A DNA stretch of 20,371 bases from JBOGFI01 sp050743365 (GTDB lineage Bacteria; Actinomycetota; Acidimicrobiia; IMCC26256; JACDBD01): contig JBOGFI010000150.1 of assembly GCA_050743365.1 (NCBI GenBank), forward strand, positions 1 through 20,371. The letters are read 5' to 3'. The notes beneath the pieces are model-generated. The model worked only from the letters and a program-made list of their open reading frames with translations. It did no database searches and was not told the origin of the DNA. The position numbers were made by a program, and so were the translations under genes. Shown in pieces: positions 6,840 through 13,367 of the stretch. Numbering within the stretch: position 1 is the stretch's first letter; the number at the start of each line of letters is the position of its first letter.

Positions 6840-6849
6840 CCCTCCGATC

Positions 6850-7437
6850 ATGCGACGGCGGCTCACGCAACGCGGGAGAGAGCGGCGACAGCAGCTCATG
6901 GACCACGCCGCCGAGCTGTTCGCCGAGCGCGGCTACCACCCCACCTCGGTCGCCGACATCGTCGAGAGCCTCGGCGTGGGCAAGGGGGTCTTCTACTGGT
7001 ACTTCTCCTCGAAGGAGGAGCTCCTCGCCGAGATCCTCAAGGCGTCCCACCAGGACCTGCGGCGCCGCCAGCAACAGGCCATCGCCGACGAGCCCAACCC
7101 GGTCGCGCGGATCGAGCTGGGCATCCGGGCCTCCATGCAGTGGTTCTTCGAGCACCGCAAGCACTTCACGATCTTCCAGTTCGCGGCGAGCGACGAGCGG
7201 TTCGCGCCGGTGCTGCGCCGGAACCAGGAGGTCGCCATCGCCGACGCCGTCCGCCACATCAAGGACGGCATCGTGGAGGGCCGCATCGCCGACCAGGACC
7301 CCGAGGTGCTCGCCCAGGCGGTCGTCGGCGTGGTGGAGCAGCTGACCCAGACCTACATCTTCGAGCGCAGCGAACCGGTCGAGCGCACCGCCGACGCCGC
7401 CGTGTCCTTCTGCCTCCACGGCCTCGTCGGCGCGTAG
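6850..7437 (+). CDS. TetR/AcrR-family transcriptional regulator
   Basis: A 195-aa repressor. The N-terminal DNA-binding domain reads AAELFAERGYHPTSVADIVE, followed by LGVGKGVFYWYFSSKEELL. This gives the helix-turn-helix at about 33-52 with the FYWYF/KEEL signature of TetR proteins. The remainder is all-helical and carries the ligand and dimer domain, which does not reveal the ligand. The ATG at 6850 is preferred over upstream in-frame starts. It follows the -10 hexamer by 10 nt, and the protein then has the family's usual length (about 190-200 aa), whereas the longer frame adds a Pro/Arg-rich leader. The operator palindrome over its own promoter implies autoregulation. Other targets are unknown; fatty-acid or lipid control is common for such proteins. 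Confidence 0.88.
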   Translation: MRRRLTQRGRERRQQLMDHAAELFAERGYHPTSVADIVESLGVGKGVFYWYFSSKEELLAEILKASHQDLRRRQQQAIADEPNPVARIELGIRASMQWFFEHRKHFTIFQFAASDERFAPVLRRNQEVAIADAVRHIKDGIVEGRIADQDPEVLAQAVVGVVEQLTQTYIFERSEPVERTADAAVSFCLHGLVGA

Positions 7438-7467
7438 CCGGCAGTCGCTCAGCTGGCGGCACGCGCG

Positions 7468-7496
7468 GCGCGCTCAGCCCAGCTTGGTGAGCGCGC
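7468..7496. terminator. Hairpin between the convergent TetR and aminotransferase genes
   Basis: GCGCGCTCA (7468-7476) and TGAGCGCGC (7488-7496) form a perfect 9-bp stem with an 11-nt loop. It covers the stop codon of the leftward aminotransferase gene, 30 nt past the TetR stop. It may serve both strands. Confidence 0.5.
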
Positions 7497-8664
7497 GGCG
7501 GATGCCGCGGACGGCCTGGCCGATGCGGTGAACGTTCTCGACGAGCGCGAAGCGCACGAACCCCTCGCCGCCGGGCCCGAACCCGACCCCGGGTGACACC
7601 GCCACCTTGGCCTCCGCCACGAGGAGCTTGGCGAACTCGAGGCTGCCGAGCTCTTCGTAGGGCGCGGGGATGGGCGCCCACACGAACATCGTCCCGCGGG
7701 GACGCTCGATGTCCCATCCGACCCGCGCAAGGCCGTCGACGAGCGCGTCACGCCGGCCGCGGTAGAGGCGGTTCACCTCGAGCGGGTAGTCGGGAGCCTC
7801 GTTCATCGCCACGATGGAAGCGATCTGGATCGGCTGGAACGTGCCGTAGTCGAGGTAGCTCTTGAGCCGGCCCAGCGCCGTCACCGCCTCGGCGTTGCCG
7901 AGCAGGAACCCCATCCGCCACCCCGCCATCGAGAACGACTTCGTCAGCGTGTACAGCTCGACCGCGACGCCGGTCGCCCCCGGCACCTGGAGGACGGATG
8001 GCGGGTCGTACCCGTCGAAGCCGAGGTCCGCGTAGGCGAAGTCGTGCACGAGCAGGACGTCGTGGTCGCGCGCGAACTGCACCATGCGGGTCATGAAGTC
8101 GAGGTCGACGCAGCTCGTCGTCGGGTTGTGCGGGAACGACAGCACGATCACCCGCGGCCGCGGCCATGACTCCTCCCACGCCTCGAGCAGGTTCTCGAAG
8201 AAGTCCTGCTCGGGGCCGAGGCGGACGTGGCGCACCTCGGCGCCGGCGAGGATCGGGCCCCAGATGTGGATCGGGTACGACGGGCTCGGCACCAGCGCGG
8301 CGTCACCCGGGCCGACCAGCACCCACATGAGGTGCGAGAAACCCTCCTTGGCCCCGATCGTCGTGCACGCCTGGGTCTCGGGATCGAGCTCCACGCCGAA
8401 CCGGCGCCGGTACAGGTCGGTGATGGCGAGGCGCAGCTTGGGGATTCCCCGGCTGGCGGAGTACCGGTGGTTGCGAGGGTTGCGGACGGCTTCTCCCAGC
8501 TTCTCGACCGCGACGGTCGGCGAGGGGATGTCGGGGTTGCCGAAGCCGAGGTCGATCACGTCCTCGCCCGCGCGGCGGGCTTCCGTCTTCAAGCTGTCGA
8601 TCGTCGCGAAGACGTAGGGCGGCAGCGCGTTGATGCGCCGGAACTCGATCACAACGCGCCCCAC
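7474..8664 (-). CDS. alaC: AlaC-like PLP aminotransferase (alanine-forming, class I/II fold)
   Basis: The 396-aa protein matches the E. coli AlaC (YfdZ) pattern over its whole length. It has an N-terminal LPPYVFATIDSLK, FGNPD at 41-45, YSASRGIPKLR at 68-78, TTIGAKEG at 101-108 and PSPSYPIHIWG at 127-136. N180 lies in FPHNPT, D208 in VHDFAYAD, and K242 in TKSFSMAGWRMGF, the Schiff-base lysine, is followed by R250. Known of the family: transfer of an amino group between glutamate and pyruvate; close relatives were once named LL-diaminopimelate aminotransferase, so that reaction is the alternative. Start is a GTG at 8664, with a second in-frame GTG four codons later also possible. It is divergent from the HAD gene and converges on the TetR gene. 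Fold and cofactor are sure; substrate is fairly likely. Confidence 0.88.
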   Translation of the reverse strand: MGRVVIEFRRINALPPYVFATIDSLKTEARRAGEDVIDLGFGNPDIPSPTVAVEKLGEAVRNPRNHRYSASRGIPKLRLAITDLYRRRFGVELDPETQACTTIGAKEGFSHLMWVLVGPGDAALVPSPSYPIHIWGPILAGAEVRHVRLGPEQDFFENLLEAWEESWPRPRVIVLSFPHNPTTSCVDLDFMTRMVQFARDHDVLLVHDFAYADLGFDGYDPPSVLQVPGATGVAVELYTLTKSFSMAGWRMGFLLGNAEAVTALGRLKSYLDYGTFQPIQIASIVAMNEAPDYPLEVNRLYRGRRDALVDGLARVGWDIERPRGTMFVWAPIPAPYEELGSLEFAKLLVAEAKVAVSPGVGFGPGGEGFVRFALVENVHRIGQAVRGIRRALTKLG

Positions 8665-8668
8665 CGTA

Positions 8669-8685
8669 CCAGCGCCCTTCGCTGG
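8669..8685. promoter_or_regulatory. Inverted repeat in the divergent aminotransferase/HAD promoter region
   Basis: CCAGCG (8669-8674) and CGCTGG (8680-8685) are exact reverse complements around CCCTT, with flanking ACCG and CGGT extending the symmetry imperfectly. They lie in the roughly 40-nt divergent gap. A -10-like TACCTT (8692-8697) stands 8 nt before the HAD GTG. A shared operator is possible. Confidence 0.35.
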
Positions 8686-8705
8686 CTCCGGTACCTTTGC
8701 CCGCC

Positions 8706-9401
8706 GTGATCGACGCCGTGCTCCTCGACGTCGGTGGCGTCTTGTGGCTCCCCGACCACCAGCGCATCGGGGAGGCCTTCCGCCGTGCCGGTGTCGAGGT
8801 CGACCCAGCCCGGCTCGATCGCGCCCACTACGTCGGAGTCGCCGCCCTCGACGACTTCACCGAGGGCGATCGTACGATCTGGGCGACGTACAACCGGGCA
8901 TACGCCCGCGACTGCGAGGCGCCCGAAGAGGCGCTCGACGAGGTCGTCGAGGCATTGCTCGACGAGTTCGCCACCGGGCTCGTGTGGAGTCGCGTTGCCC
9001 CGGGGTCGACCGAGGCGTTGCGCGCCCTGGCGGGCCTGGGCGTGCGCCTGGCGATCGTGTCCAACGCCGAGGGGACCGCCGAGCTCCGCCTGCGCGAGCA
9101 CGGCGTCTGCCAGGTGGGGCCGGGGCGGGGCGTCGAGGTGGATGTCGTGATCGACTCGGCGGTCGTGGGAGTCGCCAAGCCCGACCCCCGTATCTTCGAG
9201 TTCGCCCTCGAGGCTCTGGCCGTGCCCGCCGATCGCGCGGTCCATGTGGGCGACACGCCTGCCGCCGACGTGGAGGGCGCCCGCGCCGCCGGGATTCGCC
9301 CGCTGCTGCTCGACCCCTACGACCTCCACGCCGGCCTCGAGGTGGAGCGGGTGCGCTCACTGGCCGACGTCGTCGAGCTCGTGCGGGCCGCCAACGCCTG
9401 A
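8706..9401 (+). CDS. HAD-superfamily hydrolase (subfamily IA, phosphatase-like)
   Basis: A 231-aa protein from the GTG at 8706; a TTG three codons earlier is the alternative. All four HAD motifs are present: the nucleophile Asp in LLDVGGVL, Ser/Asn in IVSNAEG, Lys in VAKPDPRIF, and the acidic pair region HVGDTPAADVEGARAAG. The second motif I Asp is replaced by Gly (DVGG). That occurs in part of the family and weakens the usual acid/base assignment. The cap domain is the helical insert after motif I (about 20-95). Known of the family: hydrolysis of phosphate esters or, less often, haloacids. The substrate cannot be read. The start just behind a -10-like hexamer suggests a leaderless transcript. 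Confidence 0.85.
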   Translation: MIDAVLLDVGGVLWLPDHQRIGEAFRRAGVEVDPARLDRAHYVGVAALDDFTEGDRTIWATYNRAYARDCEAPEEALDEVVEALLDEFATGLVWSRVAPGSTEALRALAGLGVRLAIVSNAEGTAELRLREHGVCQVGPGRGVEVDVVIDSAVVGVAKPDPRIFEFALEALAVPADRAVHVGDTPAADVEGARAAGIRPLLLDPYDLHAGLEVERVRSLADVVELVRAANA

Positions 9402-9414
9402 CCATCCCACCCGG

Positions 9415-9443
9415 CTCAAGTCGGGCCCGGCAGACGCCGATAG
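9415..9443 (+). promoter_or_regulatory. Sigma-28 (FliA/WhiG)-like promoter
   Basis: CTCAAG (9415-9420) is followed 15 nt later by GCCGATAG (9436-9443). The sigma-28 consensus is TAAA, 15 nt, GCCGATAA. Here TCAA stands 16 nt and CAAG 15 nt before the -10. It lies in a non-coding gap and predicts a start near 9450, just before a good ribosome binding site and a small ORF. Confidence 0.5.
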
Positions 9444-9477
9444 TGAGGGCGGACAGGTCCGTCAGGACAGGAGCCCG

Positions 9478-9582
9478 ATGACTCGTCGTCTGCGAGAGCG
9501 CATGCGCCGCCGCCGCAAGGCGGTGCTGCGGGTGCGGATCCCGGCCGTGGGCGGCGGCGCCCCCCGCGCCGCCGCGGCCTGA
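9478..9582 (+). CDS. 34-aa Arg-rich small protein
   Basis: The ATG at 9478 follows GGACAGGAG with a 4-nt spacer, a good ribosome binding site, and lies about 28 nt after the start predicted by the sigma-28-like promoter. The peptide has 11 Arg and one Lys, most of them in the first 20 residues (MTRRLRERMRRRRKAVLRVR). It ends in a Gly/Ala-rich tail, so it is strongly basic and probably a short helix plus tail. I know no family for it. A hairpin directly follows the stop codon. Promoter, ribosome binding site, ORF and hairpin together look like a complete small transcription unit. Nucleic-acid or membrane binding is possible. GC-rich DNA yields Arg-rich frames by chance, so the coding status is not certain. 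Confidence 0.5.
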   Translation: MTRRLRERMRRRRKAVLRVRIPAVGGGAPRAAAA

Positions 9583-9584
9583 TC

Positions 9585-9618
9585 CCGCTCTTCGGTCGCG
9601 AATCCGGCCGAGGAGCGG
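9585..9618 (+). terminator. Hairpin directly after the 34-aa ORF
   Basis: CCGCTCTTCGG (9585-9595) pairs with CCGAGGAGCGG (9608-9618) over 11 positions with one wobble and a 12-nt loop. It starts 3 nt after the small ORF's stop. No T-run follows. Confidence 0.45.
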
Positions 9619-9661
9619 CCGCCGCCCCCTGCGGTCCGGCACAGGTTCGACCGGCGCGTCG

Positions 9662-9677
9662 GTAGAATCCGTTCTAC
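9662..9677 (+). promoter_or_regulatory. KstR-like palindrome overlapping a -10 (TAGAAT) before the crotonase gene
   Basis: GTAGAA-TCCG-TTCTAC is a 6+6 inverted repeat. Its core TAGAATCCGTTCTA fits the mycobacterial KstR operator pattern (T-n2-AAC-n2-GTT-n2-A) except for T in place of C. Its left half, TAGAAT, is also a good -10 hexamer, about 42 nt before the crotonase ATG. A TetR-type lipid regulator bound here would block transcription. Confidence 0.5.
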
Positions 9678-9717
9678 TTTCCCGCTCGTCGCCCGTTCGC
9701 CGCACCGGAGGCCCGGC

Positions 9718-10530
9718 ATGCCCGTGCTCCCAGACCTCAGCACCAAGCACTGCACCGTCGAGCGCGACGGCGCCGTCGTCACGCTCACGATGAACCGGCC
9801 CGAGGCCCGCAACGCCCTCAGCCCCGACATGCTCGTCGGCCTGGCCTCCGGCTTCACCTACGTCGACGACGAGCCCGAGGTGCGCGCGGCCATCCTCACC
9901 GGCGCCGGCGGCACGTTCAGCTCCGGTGCCGACCTCAAGGCAATGGGGACACCGTCGACCGACGAGCGGGTGCAAGCCCGGATGGCCGAGGAGCCGGGCC
10001 TCCACTGGAAGGCTCTCCTGCGCGACTACCGGCTGAGCAAGCCCCTCGTGGCCGCGGTCGAGGGCTACGCGGTGGCGGGCGGAACCGAGATGCTCCAGGG
10101 CACCGACATCCGCATCGCCGGCGAGAGCGCCATCTTCGGCGTGTGGGAGGCCAAGCGGGGCCTGTTCCCGCTCGGCGGGTCGGCGATCCGCCTCCCCCGA
10201 CAGATCCCCTACACCCAGGCCATGGACATCCTGCTCACCGCCCGGGCGGTGACTGCGCACGAGGCGAAGGAGATCGGCCTCATCGGCCGGGTGGTGCCCG
10301 ACGGCCAGGCACTCCCGGTCGCGCGCGCCGTCGCCGAGCAGGTGGCCGAGTGCGGCCCGCTGTCGACGAAGGCCATCCTGCGGGCCTGGCGCGAGGCCGA
10401 GGGCCTCCCCGACCGCGAGGCGATGGATGTGCAGGACAAGATCGGCTGGGAGGTCTTCGCCAGCGAGGACGCCCAGGAGGGCCCCCGCGCCTTCGCCGAG
10501 AAGCGCCCACCGGTGTTCAAGGGCAAGTGA
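9718..10530 (+). CDS. Enoyl-CoA hydratase/isomerase family protein (crotonase)
   Basis: A 270-aa crotonase-fold protein. The oxyanion-hole segments are GTFSSGADLKAM (65-76) and YAVAGGTEML (117-126). Both catalytic glutamates of the hydratase type are kept: E124 in GGTEML and E144 in VWEAKRGLFP. The C-terminal part has the family's LTARAVTAHEAKEIGLIGRVV segment. Known of the family: addition of water to 2-enoyl-CoA in beta-oxidation, or related isomerase and hydrolase chemistry; the exact acyl chain cannot be read. The ATG at 9718 is preceded by GGAGG at 6 nt. It overlaps the next gene by GTGA, so the hydratase and the thioesterase are translated together. The KstR-like box upstream suggests control by lipid or steroid CoA esters. 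Confidence 0.88.
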   Translation: MPVLPDLSTKHCTVERDGAVVTLTMNRPEARNALSPDMLVGLASGFTYVDDEPEVRAAILTGAGGTFSSGADLKAMGTPSTDERVQARMAEEPGLHWKALLRDYRLSKPLVAAVEGYAVAGGTEMLQGTDIRIAGESAIFGVWEAKRGLFPLGGSAIRLPRQIPYTQAMDILLTARAVTAHEAKEIGLIGRVVPDGQALPVARAVAEQVAECGPLSTKAILRAWREAEGLPDREAMDVQDKIGWEVFASEDAQEGPRAFAEKRPPVFKGK

Positions 10531-11231
10531 GCGAGCCGGCCGCCGACCCTCCCGCGTCCGGCTACCCGGACGCCGCCCAGTTCGCGACGCCCGCCCGCGT
10601 GCGGCTGGCCGCCGCGGTCCGCCACCTCGTCGACGCCGCGCTCACCGCCGAGGACGCCACCGAGGACCAGCTCGACGCCGCCGCGGCCGCGACCGAGCGT
10701 GTCGCGAGCGACCTCCACGGGGTCGACGAGCTTGCCGGCGGGCCGTCGGGCATGCGCACGCGAGAGGAGTGGTCGCACGACGACTACCTCCCCCGGAGCC
10801 CGCTGGTGGGCGAGGCGAACCCGCTGGCGCCCCCGATCGAGTACGAGTACCGCGACGGCCGCCTCTTCGGCCGGGGGGTCTTCCACGCCGCGTACGAGGG
10901 CCCGCCGGGCTACGTGCACGGCGGGTGGATCGCGCTCGCATTCGACGAGGTGCTGGGCATGGCCAACATCGCGAGCGGGCACCCGGGCATGACCGGCCGG
11001 CTGAGCGTGCGCTACCGGCGACCGACGCCGCTGCACACCGAGGCGCACCTCGAGGGCTGGACCGAGCAGATCGACGGTCGCCGCATCGTCACCCGCGGCA
11101 CGCTGACCGTCGACGGCACGGTCACGGCCGAGGCCGAGGGTCTGTTCGTCATCATCGACCCCGAGCTCGCCCTCGAGTACTTCGGTGAACGCGCCTACCA
11201 GCGCCGGCGCCTCGCCGACCCGCTGCCGTAG
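10527..11231 (+). CDS. Hotdog-fold acyl-CoA thioesterase (PaaI-like)
   Basis: A 234-aa protein starting at a GTG that overlaps the crotonase stop. The first 90 or so residues are a helical, acidic N-terminal extension. The C-terminal part (about 90-225) is a single hotdog domain with the YVHGGWIALAFDEVLGMA segment. In it HGG and the following Asp fit the PaaI-type active site. Later strands include RLSVRYRRPTPLHTEAHLEG and the ITRG-like GTLTVDGTVTAEAEGLFV. Known of the family: hydrolysis of acyl-CoA to acid and CoA. Paired with the crotonase, it probably acts on a pathway intermediate or prevents build-up of dead-end CoA esters. The substrate is unknown. The longer upstream frame is not used because the GTGA overlap places the start well. 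Confidence 0.8.
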   Translation: MSEPAADPPASGYPDAAQFATPARVRLAAAVRHLVDAALTAEDATEDQLDAAAAATERVASDLHGVDELAGGPSGMRTREEWSHDDYLPRSPLVGEANPLAPPIEYEYRDGRLFGRGVFHAAYEGPPGYVHGGWIALAFDEVLGMANIASGHPGMTGRLSVRYRRPTPLHTEAHLEGWTEQIDGRRIVTRGTLTVDGTVTAEAEGLFVIIDPELALEYFGERAYQRRRLADPLP

Positions 11232-11248
11232 CGACCTCTAGCGCGCTC

Positions 11249-11254
11249 TAGGCT
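11249..11254 (+). promoter_or_regulatory. -10-like TAGGCT before the PLP lyase gene
   Basis: TAGGCT ends 7 nt before the ATG at 11262, and no Shine-Dalgarno is seen, which suits a leaderless transcript. The -35 is not recognisable. Confidence 0.3.
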
Positions 11255-11261
11255 CGGCGCG

Positions 11262-12503
11262 ATGTCGCTGCCTCGGTCGGGAATGACGAAGGACGAGATC
11301 CTCTCGCAACTCGACGGGCTGCGCCGCGACGACGTCGACTGGAAGTCGGGCCGCTGTTTCTCGTACGTGTACAACGGCGGCGACGAGGTACGCGACGTGG
11401 CGCGTGAGGCGACCGCGCTCTACCTGTCGGAGAACGCGCTCAATACCAACGCGTTCCCGAGCCTCGGCCGGCTCCAGTCCGACGTGGTGCACATCACGGC
11501 CGACCTCTGCCACGGCGGTGGTGAGGCGGCCGGTTTCATGACCTCGGGCGGCACCGAGAGCATCCTGTGCGCGGTGAAGGCAGCGCGGGAGCGCGGCCGC
11601 GAGCAGCGCGGCATCGCCGAGCCCGAGATGGTGGTCCCCGAGAGTGCCCACGCCGCCTTCCACAAGGGCGCGCACTACTTCGGCGTCAAGGCCGTGACGG
11701 TGCCCGTGCGGGACGACTGGCGGGCCGACGTCGACGCGATGGCCGACGCGGTGACCGACCGCACCGTGCTCGTGGTCGGCTCCGCGCCGCAGTACCCGCA
11801 GGGCGTGATCGACCCGATCCCCGAGCTCGCGGCCATCGCCGCCGACGCCGGCGCCGGCTTCCACACCGACGCCTGCATGGGCGGGTTCGTGCTCCCGTTC
11901 CTGGAGCGCCTCGGTCGGGAGGTACCGCCGTGGGACTTCCGCGTGCCGGGGGTCACCTCGATCTCGGCCGACCTCCACAAGCTCGGCTACACCCCCAAGG
12001 GCGCGTCCGTCATCCTCCACCGCACCAAGGAGCTGCGTCGCCACCAGACGTTCGTGTTCGACCAGTGGCTGGGCGGGCTCTACGCGTCGTCGGGCATCGC
12101 GGGCACGAAGCCGGGCGCGCCGATCGCCGCCGCGTGGGCCGTCCTCCACTTCCTCGGCGAGGACGGCTACCTCCGCCTCACCCGCGCCGCCGTCGATGCC
12201 GCCCAACAGCTCGCGACGGGCGTGCGGGCGGTGCCCGGGCTGCGGGTGCTGGGCGAACCCGAGGCGCACGTCGTGTGCATCGCCGCGGACGAGCGCCTCG
12301 ACATCTTCGCGGTCGGCGACGCGCTGCAGGCTCGTGGCTGGTTCCTCGACCGTCAGGCGCCGCCCGACAGTCTCCACGCCACCGTCAGCGCCGGCAACGC
12401 GCCCGTGATCGACGATTTCCTGGACGCACTCCGGGCGTGCGTAAAGCAGGCCGACGGCGGTCGCGTCGACGATCGCTCGACCGATTACGCAACGCTCGAG
12501 TAG
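11262..12503 (+). CDS. Sphingosine-1-phosphate lyase-like PLP enzyme (group II decarboxylase fold)
   Basis: A 413-aa soluble protein following the sphingosine-1-phosphate lyase pattern through most of its length. It begins LPRSGMTKDEILSQL, then DWKSGRCFSYVY (26-37). Phosphate-binding TSGGTES is at 94-100, H130 in ESAHAAFHKGAHYFG, VGSAPQYPQGVIDPI at 172-186, D203 in HTDACMGGFVLPFL, and the Schiff-base K240 in SADLHKLGYTPKGAS. Known of the family: cleavage of long-chain base phosphates into a fatty aldehyde and phosphoethanolamine; other group II members decarboxylate amino acids. The eukaryotic membrane anchor is missing, as in bacterial homologues. It lies 30 nt behind the thioesterase gene with its own -10-like element. 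The family is clear. The substrate is open, since whether this organism makes sphingoid bases cannot be seen. Confidence 0.82.
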   Translation: MSLPRSGMTKDEILSQLDGLRRDDVDWKSGRCFSYVYNGGDEVRDVAREATALYLSENALNTNAFPSLGRLQSDVVHITADLCHGGGEAAGFMTSGGTESILCAVKAARERGREQRGIAEPEMVVPESAHAAFHKGAHYFGVKAVTVPVRDDWRADVDAMADAVTDRTVLVVGSAPQYPQGVIDPIPELAAIAADAGAGFHTDACMGGFVLPFLERLGREVPPWDFRVPGVTSISADLHKLGYTPKGASVILHRTKELRRHQTFVFDQWLGGLYASSGIAGTKPGAPIAAAWAVLHFLGEDGYLRLTRAAVDAAQQLATGVRAVPGLRVLGEPEAHVVCIAADERLDIFAVGDALQARGWFLDRQAPPDSLHATVSAGNAPVIDDFLDALRACVKQADGGRVDDRSTDYATLE

Positions 12504-12506
12504 ACG

Positions 12507-12551
12507 TGATGCGTGCAGGGCGCGCGCTTAGCGCGCTCTGTGCACGCATCA
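12507..12551. terminator. Strong hairpin between convergent PLP-lyase and oxidoreductase genes
   Basis: GATGCGTGCA (12508-12517) pairs exactly with TGCACGCATC (12541-12550). A second perfect stem follows, GCGCGC (12520-12525) with GCGCGC (12531-12536), around a 5-nt loop. The small internal bulge is GG against TCTG. It begins 4 nt after one stop codon and overlaps the other, so it can end transcripts from both sides. Confidence 0.7.
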
Positions 12552-13367
12552 TGCGCTCAGCAACGGCTTTACCCGCTCGCCCAGCACGGCCGCGTTGTCG
12601 GGGTCGGACGAGTCGACCGGGCCGACGATCACCCACTCGGCGCCCGCGTCGCCATAGGTACGGATCGCCTCGGCGACTCGCTCGGGCCCGCCCGCCAAGA
12701 CGCTCGGGGCGGGCTCGAGGCGAGCGCGCTTGGCGTCGGCCTCGGCCTCGGTCGCGCCGAGCACGATCTGGCCGCCCCACGACACGGTGAACTCGCGAGG
12801 CGCGCGCTCGACGTGCTCGCGCACGGCCTTCGCCTCGCGGGCGAAGCGGCCCGCGGCGGCGCCCCAGCGGTTCCAGCCGTCGGCGTCGCTCGCGGCGAGC
12901 AGGCGGACCGCGTGCGAGTCGCCCCCGACCCAGACCGGGTACCCCCGTCCTCGGGTGGCGCCGACCGTCGCGCCGAGCGACACCACCCGCTCCTCGACAC
13001 TCCCGAACGGCAGCCCGAACGACTCGTTCTCGCCCCGGCTCTGGGCGTCGCCCGAACCGATCGTCGCGATGAGGCGTCCGCCGCCGATGCGGTCGAGCGT
13101 GTCGAGCGCGGCGGCGAGCGTCGCCGGCGGGCGCAGCGTGGCGCGGGCCACGAGCGGGCCGAACGCGATCCGTCGGGTCTCCGCCGCGACCGCGCCGAGC
13201 AGGGTGTGGCACTCGAGCGCGGGGCGGCGCGTCCCGTCCCTCGCCTCCCGGAAGAGGTGGTCGAATGCGAAGACCCCGTCGACCCGGGCGCGCTCGGCGG
13301 CGCCGGCCACCCCCAGCGCCGTCTCGGGGTCGTCGCGGAACGACGGGAGCGTGATCCCGAGCTTCAC
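12549..13367 (-). CDS. LLM-class (luciferase-like), probably F420-dependent oxidoreductase
   Basis: A 272-aa TIM-barrel protein. It begins MKLGITLPSF, then has VDGVFAFDHLF (29-39), AAETRRIAFGPLV, the LATLD-like segment LAAALDTLDRIGGGRLIATIGSGDAQSRGENESFG split by turns, and YPVWVGGDSHAVRLLAASDADGWN. These are hallmarks of the bacterial luciferase family, and the actinobacterial members use F420 more often than FMN. The exact redox substrate is not readable. The protein is slightly short for the family (usually 280-340 aa), with a compact middle. It is the last gene of the leftward run. Its GTG overlaps the kinase stop as GTGA, so both are co-translated. Cofactor choice is inference. Confidence 0.8.
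   Translation of the reverse strand: MKLGITLPSFRDDPETALGVAGAAERARVDGVFAFDHLFREARDGTRRPALECHTLLGAVAAETRRIAFGPLVARATLRPPATLAAALDTLDRIGGGRLIATIGSGDAQSRGENESFGLPFGSVEERVVSLGATVGATRGRGYPVWVGGDSHAVRLLAASDADGWNRWGAAAGRFAREAKAVREHVERAPREFTVSWGGQIVLGATEAEADAKRARLEPAPSVLAGGPERVAEAIRTYGDAGAEWVIVGPVDSSDPDNAAVLGERVKPLLSA

Noticed and set aside
8857..10260. A 467-codon minus-strand frame across the HAD gene, small ORF and crotonase
   Set aside because: Its product is low-complexity Arg/Gly/Pro sequence and it opposes genes with complete catalytic motifs.
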